NCBI GenBank assembly: GCA_017562135.1
Contig: QEYB01000882.1
Span: 186,001-250,000, forward strand
Direction: 5' to 3'
Origin: Dipylidium caninum
Taxonomy: Eukaryota > Platyhelminthes > Cestoda > Cyclophyllidea > Dipylidiidae
DNA length: 64,000 bases
Positions 24,187-36,499 of the stretch are shown piece after piece; within the stretch, counting starts at the first letter, position 1, and every line of letters starts with the position of its first letter. The notes beneath the pieces are model-generated. The model worked only from the letters and a program-made list of their open reading frames with translations, ran no database searches and was not told the origin of the DNA. Both the position numbers and the translations under genes were made by a program.

Positions 24187-25566
24187 GGCCCACCTATTAA
24201 GAGCACAAGAATGGCTGTCCATGACGCTGGACCTGTTCCATCCTCGGGCCTTAAACCGTGTTTGTCGCCCCCCTGTGAAATCAAGAATTCCCAAAAGACC
24301 GAAGAAATATTAAACTCAATCCTTCCTCCAAGGCATGCTGTCTCTGCATTTTTTAATTAAAATAGGGAATGGACGGAAAACGACCAGCTATGGATACAGC
24401 AAGTTTCGAGTACACCAGCAACTAGACTTGACGTTGTTAATCTTCAAGAAGAATTAGATCGTCGTCTCCAACAACGTCAAGCTCGGGAAACTGGCATTTG
24501 CCCTGTCCGACGTGAACTGTATTCACAGGTTTTTGATGAGTTAATTCGCCAAGTGACTATTAATTGTGCCGAAAGAGGTCTATTGCTTTTGCGTGTGAGG
24601 GATGAAATAAGAATGACTATTGCTGCATACCAAACCCTCTACGAATCAAGCGTCGCTTTTGGGATGCGAAAGGCCTTACAAGCGGAACAAGGCAAGGCGG
24701 AATTGGATAAGAAAGTAAGGTTAATTTGCTGTGTATTAGAATGAATGTATCTACAGCTACATTTAAAAACTAATATCTAACGGTATAATCTGGCCTCTCC
24801 ATTTATCATGCAATACCAATATTTAAAAACTGGTTCATAACATGAGGAACCTTAAAAAGAACTCTGTCGTACACCTTCATGATTGTTTCACCTGAATTTT
24901 TTAATTTTCACATGTACAAATAAACAAAGGCATTCAAGCTCATCGAAATGAAATCATTTAGTCACTAGCACTTAATAAAATTAGTTATTTTTCTTCACAT
25001 CGGACTACTTTAATATTTTCCTATAGATTTATCGTTTGATGTAAGATTAGCACGCCAAATCCGCACTTTTGGTCTTATTCTAAATAAACGAGGTTTTCCT
25101 TTCGTGTACAATACCGTCTATTTATTCACGGATTAAACGAGTTTGACTCAAAAACAACATTTGCTCCGTAGATCCTCGAATTAGAAGCATACAAGCGCGA
25201 TTTGGAAAGACAGGTAAGTGAACTGAAGGCGAAGTGTGAACAAATTGAAAAGCGAGCAGCAGAACAGAGGCAGGTTGAGGAGAAGAAACACCAAGACGAA
25301 ATCCAATTTCTTAAGAGAAATAACCAGCAACTCAAGGTCGGTTCTACCATTCTTTAGATCTACTTAATTCCCTAAAATTTAGTATGTGATTAATTGGTAA
25401 ATGAGTATTTTTCAGCTCACATAAGTTGTTTCAAATTAATATATATATAAAGTAAAATTAATTTAACCCCTTCAGCAGGAAATTCATATAACGAGTTCAA
25501 TAATTGAATAAATTTTGTTATCTTTGGTAGACTCAATTGGAGGGAATAATAAACCCTAAAAAATAG
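24187..25566 (+). CDS. DNALI1: Axonemal dynein light intermediate polypeptide 1 (p28)
   Basis: p28 is a light chain of inner-arm dyneins in motile cilia and flagella; in a flatworm that would mean flame cells, sperm or ciliated epithelium. Exons: 24187 (or earlier)-24332, 24366-24714, 25172-25336, 25531-25566. The frames close, giving 223 residues if the ATG at 24211 is used (human 258). Highly conserved stretches include STPATRLDVVNLQEELD, CPVRRELYSQVFDELIRQVT, NCAERGLLLLRVRDEIRMT and AYQTLYESSVAFGMRKALQA. Then comes the C-terminal coiled coil (ILELEAYKRDLERQVSELKA) ending TQLEGIINPKK. The 5' end is uncertain: an acceptor ends at 24186 and the family usually has a further N-terminal piece. 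Intron 24333-24365 uses a GC donor. Confidence 0.95.
24333..24365 (+). other. 33 bp GC-AG intron in DNALI1
   Basis: The donor is CCAAG|GCATGC and the acceptor AAAATAG. Splicing joins AG|G (Arg) and produces ILNSILPPREWTENDQLWIQ, matching the human ILNAILPPREWVEDTQLWIQ. No GT donor nearby keeps this frame. Confidence 0.75.
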
Positions 25567-28226
25567 CTGACGTCCATCCGGCAAATTCTGTCATTGACGA
25601 AAATAATGTGGTGGTATGAAGTCTGATGAATCTTACCAGTTGAGCCAAACCTCTGAAATAGAAGTATGACGTGCATTACCACAGTTTTTTTAATAGTAAT
25701 ATAATGAAGTGGTGAAATCTAGGTTGCGTAGTGCAAAAGTTTAATAATAGTGAAGCCAATGGCAGCAATGAAAAGACAAACATTTGGGTGTCTTCTAGTC
25801 TCCTCGAACGATGAAATTCAAGCCCGCTGAATAATGTAATAATGAAAATAATGACACATGACACAACCTTAGTGCGCATTCGAGGCTCGGAATCCGCATG
25901 TATTGAAATCAAATTTTATGCAGTGTGTATTATAGGAGGTAGACAGGTCAAGCAAAAGGCGTTTTTTGATTTAACATTTTCCATCTTGATGGCAGAACGA
26001 TATGTAAACATAGAACATCCGATTTCCAGATTACTCCACCTAGCACCATAAATTTCGTTCATTTTCCTAACTCTGAGGAGAGTAACGTGGATCCAAATGA
26101 ACTGTTGCAGATGTAATTAATGAAGGTGTTAAAAAGAGGGCTTCATTTATGTTTCAATAACATTAGGTCGGATTGTCAAGAGAAGTGACGAAGACAATGA
26201 AACTGGTCTGTGCGTAAAAATCTACATCCACATAAATGGGTAATGAGCGCTCCAAACTACTACTTATTACGGTAGTTTGCAAGGCGTTCCGACAGACGAG
26301 GCCGCAGGCAAGTCAATGACCGCAATCGGCTTTCAAATGTTGACATTCAGAGCAGCCTGTAACAGTAATTTTCACCTGATTGTACTCCTCGACACATACG
26401 GGTTGAGTGGTCAAAAAAATGCGTATGACGGCCACAAAAAGCTTCACACGACGCAGCACGCTTCTCGGCTGAAAACGAGCCTGGTTAGCCCAATGCACGA
26501 GCACCAGCAGCGATGCATTTCAGCCTAAGCCATATCGACTCGTACCGACTTCGATGTCAATACTAATACCATATACCTATACTATTCAAGCGCAGGAAGA
26601 GGAGTGGGCAAGAACAGACGAGCGGACAGACGGTGAGGGTGTAAATGCGCTGCAGGACGTCACAACAAACAGTGACGCTGAAAACAGCAACAAAACACTT
26701 TGTAATAAGCTCGACAGGCGCAGAGAGCCTAAAAACCCGTGACATATGATGCCTCCATGTAGAGATGGGCAGTGGAAGTAACTATAGGTCTATTATCCAA
26801 GTGCTACATCTAAGTTCCATGGTAACTCAATGATTCGTTTTTTTATCATCAGACTTTAACGAAAGGGACTCAGAACTAAGTAGTGCATTGGAAACGGCGA
26901 GTGTCCAAGAAACTCAGAATTGTTATAAACCCGAAGAGACGTATGTTAATGTAGGTAATTATTGCTAGGAGGATCAGACAGCCAGTAATTCTCCTTGTGG
27001 GAGGCAAGAAAAAGTCGGGATTATTTGCGCATCATTGACTTAACTAAGAGCGTCATGTTACAGCGGTTCTGACATAGTTCACCAAAGTGTAATATCAGTG
27101 ACTCGTGAGAAAAAGATCACACAAGCATCCATATGCATACAGTTGAGTGGAACATTTCCTCACTCGTGTTCTGCGGAAAAGTATTGGGATGGCAAGATGG
27201 ATGGGTACGGGATAGACGGATCCGGCTTTACATGATCGAATGGGTGAATATATAAATAAACTGGGTAGCCGATGATGGGATAGACTGATGCATATATGGA
27301 AACGGTAATTAGCACTTCCCGAAACTTGTCACGACAAAATTGCCTGATTCTTAGTTAGAACATATCATACGGATGTGAATAAGCCGCAAAATTATACTAA
27401 TCGTTCCTGTTACTTCGTATTTCAAATAGCTTACATTCCACGATTGAGATGAATCCATCAAATCTACTCTACTAAGCTTCGAGTGCAGACCACAAACACT
27501 CACACGTAAGATTCCAACTTGTCATACATTCATCCATGCCGCAGTCAACGGTTCAAATGAATACTCCGCTGAGGAGACACCGCAAGGCCATTGTTCAGGC
27601 CCAACTGATGTACTCACAATGATACCAGAATGAGCGCAATATTATCTACCCTACCTCTAGGCATACTTTAAAAATGCCGATGCCGCAAATGGTAGTAGCA
27701 TCCAGTAATTTTTCTCCGGCTGCTATTCATCGATATACTTGAACCACATTTTCTCCCACCTTCACCTTATTGGTTTCAGCGGACTCCTCGCCATCGTCCG
27801 CAAAACTTCCATATCAATACTCGTTCCAAACGATCTTTTGCGTTTTTCATGGTCTACCATAAAAGTCGCACAATTTCCTTCTAACCTGCTCCCGAGCATG
27901 AGCCTACACGCTCGCGTTATTAGGTTAACTAGCAAGTATAGTTGACAAAATATTCGATACCGAGTTACTAAACGCAGACGATCAATTCAAAGAAGGTTAA
28001 CAAGACATCTGAGTCTGTCTCATCTGCGAAACAAACTCCGTAAATTATCAATGTTGTGGAGCAGTTTGGAGAAGCGTATCGTCAAATCCGAGGCCCTTTA
28101 TATTCGCCTAGAGTACAGCCACCTCGTATGACCTGACTGGAATAATTTTGCTGATCACTTCCAAAACAGACAAAATCGAATAATGAGTTTTAAAAATGGT
28201 AACATATGTGTGTAAGAGTACATTAT
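25567..28226. other. Convergent intergenic stretch, DNALI1 / DIS3L
   Basis: 2.7 kb between the 3' ends of DNALI1 and DIS3L. Open frames of 60-83 codons (for example 26277-26528 and 26554-26742 on the plus strand) match nothing I know. Around 27185-27300 short GATGGG/GATAGAC-like words recur loosely. No gene or intact mobile element was recognised. Confidence 0.4.
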
Positions 28227-31200
28227 TCATCTAGTAACATTACCAGTTGGGCCGTTGGATAAAAGCTTACGAAATTGATGGTACGATGAGGTGGATGTAT
28301 GCAGCTGTGCAATCAACGTCTTCTGCTCATTTATTTCCTCTGGTGTATCGAAGTCGCCTTCTGTCAACTCCCCCGTTTGTGCCTTCCCTTCCTTCTTGCG
28401 TTTCTTTCTCCTGTCCACATTCATCGCCTGCACATTCTGCAGATAAGGACGCAGATGTGGAGTTTAAGAGTGGGAAACGAGGACAGATAAGTGAGTAAAA
28501 TAATTAAAAAAGACAAACCTCAACCATCTCCTCATCCGCATGTATTCTGAAAGCATCGTTACCGCTGGTAACTGGTTGCTGTTGATTCAACTTCTCCTTT
28601 TTCCTTCCCTTGGGCAATTTTGCGTGAAGTTCCAGTCGAAGACCCAAGCTGTGCGCGGTAGACTCTGCCACCGTAATATATACGGTGACGTGGTCGAAGA
28701 TGCGGTAAGTTTGACGTGTTCCGTTGGATTTAACCACCTCTAACTGATCGCATGGTGGCAAGTCTTCCTGGCCTTTCCTCATGGGTATCTGACTACGGAC
28801 AATCTGGAGAAAAAACCACAGCAAAAGTTACTTGAAGCAGAGTTTTGTTTTTAATCTTAAGATAAACAGAAAAGAGATACCTCATAAGATGTATCCGCTG
28901 GTAGCCAAGTTACGCTGCCGGTCTTGGTGTTGGAAACCCACGCAATTCGTCCATCAGCTTGTTTTAGAAATACGTTGCCACGAATGCCATATCTATAGCA
29001 ACCAATATGTAAATTACGTCAAAAAGTAGTGGAATTATGTTTATTTGCATACATTTTCCTCGCGATTCTTCCGCTCCTACCTATAATATAACGTATCAAA
29101 TGGCGTGCCACAAAAAAGTTTTTGAATATAATTAAATTACAGTAAGGAAGCTATCTTTTCGGTTTAGAGGAGAAATATGTCCTAATCAAAGCATTTAGAT
29201 TTTGAAGAAAATAGAGAAAAAGTGAACTGCCATTTATGAATCCTTTCCTCGATCAGGCAACAAAACTTGGTGTTAAAAAGCAAGTTAAGATAACGGGAAA
29301 CAAGAATAAAAAGCAATCACAGTGAGCGAAAGAATGGCAATTTGTAAATTGGTGTTTCTACTACCTCCCACAAAAGTGCTTTTGCTATAAACAAAGTTCT
29401 GGAAAATGATGTAGCCGATGTGGTAACGCCAAGATGAACTCAATTTAAATTTATCAACGGGAGCTAAATCCACAAATGATTATGTTAGTAGCGGAAAACA
29501 GCTAAAGGAGAGATGTCCGACAACTAACCCCATTTTATTAAAATTCTCCTATTTACTTCGTGAAGCCGAGAATATCATCAAATGAGAAACGTCGGCACCG
29601 TATGGATAATAAGGTGTAAGAATGAAATACCTTGGCACGACAACAGAAAAGCCATTAGAGCCTCGCAGTTGGCAGATGATAGCGTCGGCATAGCGGCAAA
29701 CGTCGTGTTCCGGTTTGTTTCGGAAAAAGAGGGCTTGGAAGAGCTCAATGGAACTCCGCTGCGCCTGTTGAGCCGCCCAATGACGTTCGTTCATGTGATT
29801 GCAAATGGCTGCTAAATCTTCGTGTTCGTAAAGATCTTGGAGCGACGTCGGTGTATCCGACACGGAAGTAGACTGTTCTATTGCCGCCAAAAGAACTCGG
29901 TGGACCTTCAGTCAAAGGACTAAATTTATTAACTCGTAAAAGGTGTCCGACAAAAACGTTGCAAGTAGTTGCCTTCCAATAAGGATAACGTATGTCATGA
30001 TTAGTGTCTGACAATGTTGAATTTAAGGGCAAGGCCTCTGCCTGGCAAGATCCGAATGTAACACATTGCATCATCAGGGATTTGCACAAGTACAGCATGT
30101 GCTCCTGAAAATGGTACGTCATAATCCAGTGAACAGTATTTACTGCATTAGGAATTACGGTGCCGTGGAAAGGACTTTCTGACTTTTCCACTCGTAATAC
30201 GGATTCAAAAGGCGGTGTCAACCAAACATCAGTACAAGTAATCAAAGACTGCTTATGGTGTCGAATTTTGATGTTAAAATCCCGACAATCGACCTCAAAA
30301 AATAAAGATATTTACTTGGTCAGCTGACAAAAAAGCGTCACAAGTATGTGGAGTTGATAAAATAAGGCAATGGTATTGGCAAGTTTTGCAACTGTCAAAA
30401 TTTCATCCAAAAGTTACTGAAAATGTGCAAGTAAGTCGGCATCTATCGTTTGACCTCAAAAGTACATATGGTTTCTCAATAGGACAAAATTAAACCAATC
30501 TCCAGATAATGGCGGTAAAATAATTAATTTGCATAAAAGTAATATATGAGCAAAACCGACTAAAAAGCGCGCAAGATTACGAACGTCAAAAATAATATGG
30601 TAGAAACATTCCTTTTCACTCACAATAATATCAGCGTATCGACGAATAGGAGAGGTGAAGTGAGTGTACAGATTTAATGCTAGGCCATAGTGTCCAAAGA
30701 GATCCAATGTCAAATCCCCCGCTCCAGTCGAAAAGTACAGTGCATTGGTCATTGCCCTGGCTGCCAGTTGTCGCAGCAAAACGTTCACCTGATGACACAG
30801 AAAAGATCAGCAAATAATCCGGTTAAGTAATAGTCATAAAAAACAACTCACCCCAGGATCTGCAGCATCCACACACTTAGCTAGTGATGCTGACAAAGCC
30901 TTATTGGACTCGGCTTCCACTTTAAAGCCACATGAAGCCGCACAACGCTTCAACTCGTCGAAGAACTCCGGTCGCGGTGGTGGATGTCTTCGCAGACAAG
31001 ATCGATCGGGAAAGGCTTTAAGGCAATGTCTCGCAACCCAGTGATTTGCAAAGATCATCAGCTCCGCCACAGTAGAGTGCATTTCCAAAGGTTCCTTTGG
31101 CAAGATATCTTCTAAGGCACCTGTCCTCTCTTCTGGATTCTCAAATTTCACAGAAACCTCGACAGCGTCGAGTTCAAGTCCACCCCGGTCGATCCGCATA

Positions 31201-34200
31201 TGACGGATCTGTGAAGCGATGCGAACGAGCATACAAATGGCCGTGTAGAGCTCTGACAGATGGGTAAGAACTTGTCCTTTGGGACAGGTAGCTAGTTCCG
31301 GTATGAGTTCACCTATATTTTAGCACCTCCAAGTTCAGAGAAAATTTTTTCCGCGTCGGGATTTGATTCTGTACCAACATTCTCCAGATTCGCGATAGTT
31401 TGTGCCGCCTCATATGTCATCTTGTAGGAGGAGCGGATGACAGTACGACCGTACCAGACGTCAAGAACTTCCAAACTAAGCGGATCAAGCTCCCAAATCA
31501 CGCTAACCGCATATCTGTCAGGTAAATAACGCAAGTAGCACTAGCACGTAGCAAAATATTTTTTATGCCAAAAGCCACATGGTCCTTCCTGGCACAAAAA
31601 TCTGATTCTCAAAGTATACCTTTAAAAGACTTTAAAACTTACCGGTCCACTCCGCTCCAAAGAGAACAAATGTCACCACTCAAAAGCCCTGGCAACATAT
31701 CATAACGTCTATCAGCGAGATAAACAGATGTCGAACGTCTTCGAGCTTCTGCATCCAAATTTCCGTTTGCCTTTACAAAGTGAGTTACGTCAGCAATGTG
31801 AACACCAAGTTGGATGCGTCTTTTTGAGAAATCTTCGGTGTCACTTCCGAGCCATCGTACTGAGAGGGCGTCGTCTACGTCTTGACAACCGGGCGGATCG
31901 ATAGAGAAGACAAGGGTGTTCTCGGAGAGAGGATTACCCGAAACGGAGAAGGGACGAAGGTCACGTCTTCGTGCAACCTCAGCAGAATTAACAGTCCAGG
32001 TACCACGGACTGCAGCAATATCTTTTAACTCTTCTAATTGAACTTCGGTAAAAGGACGATGCGCCAACCCGTGCTCCACGAGAATTGTCTGTGTCTCAGT
32101 TTCTAAGTCGCCAATTGGACCAAGAGATTGTACAAAATGACCACTAGGATAGTTGGAATTGCTTTCCCACCGGTCAATACGAACTACAAATCTATAAAAA
32201 ACGGTATATTCCAATTTTAAATTTATATTAACTCAGCTTTTCACTCTATCGAAACCCGGTCTATTCATGCGGCGAGTTCGACGAAATCTCCGATAAATAA
32301 GCGAATGTACACAAAGAACCAAAAGCAGGGTAATTTCTAATGACTGCCAGGTCCCCAGTCACAAAGTGGAACAAATTAACCCTCTTGTCCCACTTATCTC
32401 CAAATGAATCTCACGGGATTTACTACAGTAGTCAGTAATAGATTGAAGTGCAAAAAGGTGGGAGTGCTCCCTAAAAGAGCGCAAGTAAAATCAACACTAC
32501 CTCCCGCAAAACGAGAACAGACAAGTTTTGCACAAGGTTTAAGGTTAATGCACCTACTAGAAACTGCTAGAAATATCACAATAGGTAAAATGGAAAACTA
32601 CAAGAACCTCCATATGAACAGTACAATTTTATCATTTGTACTCCCCGAAGTTACTTTCGTATGGCTATTTTGAATGGATAAAAGGGCATACCTAATATCT
32701 GTTAATTTAGAAGGTTCGGAGGTGAATATGGAAATCCGAGGAATACGCCTATCCCAAGGCGTGACAATGATCCAACTGGGGCTGGAAGGTAGGGGAAGAA
32801 TTTCGCCCTCCTGTGTATCTCGGGGTACGTAAGAACACACATAGTCGCGCCAGTTACGAGTCAAAACACCTACAACGAAGGCGCACGGCAGACCGAAGGC
32901 GGGAACGGAATGAGAAGTAGAACATTCGACAGCGGTGCTGGCACCACCGACTTTTGAATCCGCCTCAGCGCTTTCGTCAACAGTGCCACCATTGTCTAAT
33001 CCTGAGACCATTGATTCGGCGATACCTTTAAAATGGGCAAATTAAAAAATGGTAAAATGGAAATGAAGGATATAATCTCCCCCCCCCCTCACAAATGCAT
33101 AGATAAAATAATGAATTTTAAAAGTGTTCTCTTTCTCAAGAAACAAAATTTGGTATATAAAATGTTAACATGCAGCGCCAAATGTTCACAAATATCTGTT
33201 TTGCGAGCGTAATCACCTTCATTCCAGTGAAAATCCACTGATTATGAAGTTCTACAAATCCCGCGAAATTTGGAAATTAAAAAAATAAATCTGAGAAGGA
33301 GGACAGTGGACCATAGGCGTGCGACCAAAAGTAGTCAATAGAATAAAAAAACAAAATGTCACATCTTGAAATTGTTTTAGTGAGGTTTTCAGAAACGAAA
33401 GAAGAAACATCAATTTTCATTCTCAAGTCTCGGTCTACATGCCTGTAAATGATAACTTCATATATATACGGACAAGGACTCCACTAGACATCACCTAATA
33501 CATCTCAAATAATATCAGACATTACACCAAACAGTTACAAATTCCACAAAAGCTGGCAAATAGAATCTAAAAATTAAGTTCCTTTTCGTCTCATATGACG
33601 ATGAACAATAAATAAAGGACAAATGAAGTAGAGCAGTAGGAAAAAATACCCTCAGAACCTAAAACTCGGGATGACAAAATATTTGGTAAGCCAAAAAATG
33701 CAACAAGACCAAAAAAGGCGGTAAAGGAGGTCAAATTTACCTGCTTCAGAAGGACTTATATTACTTGAACCCACAGTCCACAGATGTTTCGGCAGCAATC
33801 TGACTACTACAATATCCCCATCGATCGCGCGATTGCGATGTCCCATTCCGTTAATTGCCACCTCGGAACGAGAAGCAAATTCAGTGTCCTGAAGCTCCGC
33901 TTGATGTTTTAGAGAACTAGCACTAGACAAAAATGACATTATTATTTGATTTGACGAAGACAAACATACTCAGTAAGCACAACGATCGCTTCGGTGCTGC
34001 TTCGAAAGCGAGACACACGCAAAACGCCTTGAAGAAACTGTCCTGATCGGACACCAGCTAGAAGGGCAGCTTCTGGAAGATGAGTAGGATAGACATCACC
34101 AGGAGCGGGTTGTTGTGGAAGGTTCGAGGTAGTGGAATTTATGACGGGAAGCACCGAGTCGTACGATTTTGGTTGTAGCGACTTGAGAGATTCACTGAGA

Positions 34201-34950
34201 GATTCATACAGTTGCTTAACTGCAAGCAGATTCGGATGATAAGTTTGGAGATAGGCGGCCAGATCCAAAGCCAAAACAGTTTCCTCGGAAGTAGCCTTTC
34301 TAGCTGCCTCAACAGCAACTTCACCATTTTCTGTTAAAAGAATGACATTAACTTTTCTGCTTAAGTGACTCCGATACCACTGAGCAGCAATCCAATTAAG
34401 ACGTGTGGTGTAATTCAAAGCCGATTCGCCCGGACGAGATTGGCGAAAACAGTCTACATGGAACTCATTATCGAAAAGGATACAGCATTGAGCTGGATCG
34501 GAGAGACAGGCCCTAATTCGATTATAAACGGCCTTTGAGGAAGCTTGTTGTTGTGCCTACGAAAAGTATAGCTATTAAAAAAGACAGTGCTATGAGAAAG
34601 GTCATTTACGCGTGGACTTACGTAATTAAGGGAGGAGAGAGTAACGACAATACCATTTATTTCGGTCGATTCAAATACTTCCCAGAAAGAAAGAGCATAG
34701 GAACCATCCACAACAACAACTGTTTCAAGAGTAGATGGAAGGCAGAAACCTTAGGACTGTGTAAAGTCAATGAAATCAATTCCCTACCGGCATGGCATTC
34801 CTTGTTATCGCATATGTGCGTACGGCAAGGAATATTCTTACGCAAATAAACTTCTCTAGTAACACGCACGCCTTTACCTTGCGGTGTGACATATGTGATG
34901 ACTTTTTCCGATCTTAAACGAGAAATCACGAACGGTCCATCCACGCTCAT
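28227..34950 (-). CDS. DIS3L: DIS3-like exonuclease 1 (cytoplasmic exosome 3'-5' RNase)
   Basis: DIS3L is the processive 3'-5' exoribonuclease bound to the cytoplasmic exosome. Thirteen exons, right to left: 34950-34788, 34719-34622, 34556-33970, 33922-33741, 33025-32692, 32191-31643, 31514-31375, 31312-30852, 30788-30624, 29905-29631, 28992-28881, 28803-28519, 28436-28227. Phases close to 1186 residues (human 1054). An N-terminal three-cysteine segment ([11 protein letters not shown]) fits the CR3 motif and a PIN-like domain follows. Cold-shock regions include NWRDYV and RIPRISIF. The RNB domain has [17 protein letters not shown] near residue 551 with all four catalytic aspartates, then [33 protein letters not shown] and [16 protein letters not shown] basic S1-type C-terminus follows. 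Sequence favours DIS3L over DIS3 ([17 protein letters not shown]). The PIN acidic residues are largely lost, as in human DIS3L. Confidence 0.96.
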
Positions 34951-36499
34951 GGTGGTTAAATAAAGTCTTGAGAACGAAATCCCAAGGCCAACTTAACAAA
35001 AAGTTTTAAATCACTTCCTCCGATATAACGTCTGACATTATACGATTAAATGGATTTTGTTACCTATAACAATAGCCGACACAAAAAGCTACAGCTGTGT
35101 AAGTTTACTAACACGGTTGGTGTTTTGTATCTTTATTAAGGATATTTTATAGCCGGCATTAGAAATTTTGGAAAGTCCCGTCCATCATTTTTGAAAGTTA
35201 GTAATATTGTGTCCTTTCCACTCTCTACTCAAAACCTCTCCTAGGGGCCCGCATATACATTTATTATCCTGATCGTTTTAAAATTTTTGAGTGGGTTAAG
35301 GAACATGAAGTCAGTCACTTATATTTGTGACATTTCTATATCCTACTTCGATATCTAGAAAAATGCAGTCAGCCTCAAACAGATGGATCTTTTTTAGTCC
35401 ATGCGAAATATGCATTAATGTGCAATTCTGACAGCTCTAAACTACCCCATATATTCGAACATGTGGTCCTGGAGGCTAATAATGACATTTCCTAAAGGCT
35501 TTAAACATGAACCGATAGCGAAGACCTAGGGAAACCTTGCTTCGGGAGTATACACGAATCAGATTAATCTAAAAATATCAAACAAAATTAAAATGGCTCA
35601 AGATCAGTCTACAGCAACTTGATCTTGTCCCCAATGAGAGACGTTAAGCTGGTGTTAGGGAGGTAAGAATATGAACTAGAAATAAGGAATGTATATTCGA
35701 CAAAGTATCTCCAACCGTGTGTCCGTCTCTGTTCAAGAACGCATTTGATCGATAATTTTTCATCGAATGATATGGCACTAGGCAATACATTAAATCATTA
35801 GTGCATTCTACTTTTTTAGGCTCGAAATTATAAGTAATTTATTAAATCAGATAATTAGAATACCTTAAGCTCTTTCGGCTGTTTGTGGAACGCATATATT
35901 TGGTACTACATAAATCGTAATTCAACAATCGAAGCTTCTTTAATGTTTTTTTGTCCATTGCAAACTTGTAGAGGCGCCGCATTTATCAGGTAAACAGAAT
36001 GCATGGTGTTGCTTTCAAAATATTCAAGGTCTCGTTAACCCTACGGCTTTTAACATTTTTTCGCACTAGAGCACAAGAATTTAGAGGCATCAATACAATC
36101 TTGTAGTGGTATACAGGCACGGGCAGTACGGCACCTGTTACTGCTTCGCTCTGCAATTATTGGAACATGTGCGATCACTCGCTATTAACGCAGGCTGCTT
36201 CTTTGGCTGTGCAGATGAGGAGAAATTTGTATGAGTCATTAAATCGAAATAACCCCAAAATGCAAATTGACCAATCATAAGCGTGCGAGGAGTCGTTGCT
36301 GCTTCTTTATCATTCAACTGCGCATTTTTACTGATTGTCTTTGTATTTCATCACTTTTTGTATCTTAGCTTTGAAGTATAAGGGACATGTTTCCACTCTT
36401 TTCCTGTTGTTTTTTTCAACTTTTCCAGTATCGTCGACTACTTCTGCAAACCTGTTAATGGATAATTTTCTATTTTCATCGTAGTAGCCCCTGACCTTC
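34951..36499. promoter_or_regulatory. Bidirectional intergenic region, DIS3L / ELYS
   Basis: 1.55 kb of AT-rich DNA between two divergent starts. Both promoters and any 5' UTR exons should lie here. No TATA box, CpG-rich island or gene was recognised. A 66-codon minus frame (36328-36528) overlaps the ELYS start and looks fortuitous. Confidence 0.4.

Noticed and set aside
32598..33011. DIS3L frame continuing past 32692 (ending FIWRFL)
   Set aside because: The tail beyond the donor ATTAG|GTATGC is intronic. The exon joins in phase to [10 protein letters not shown] as in orthologues.
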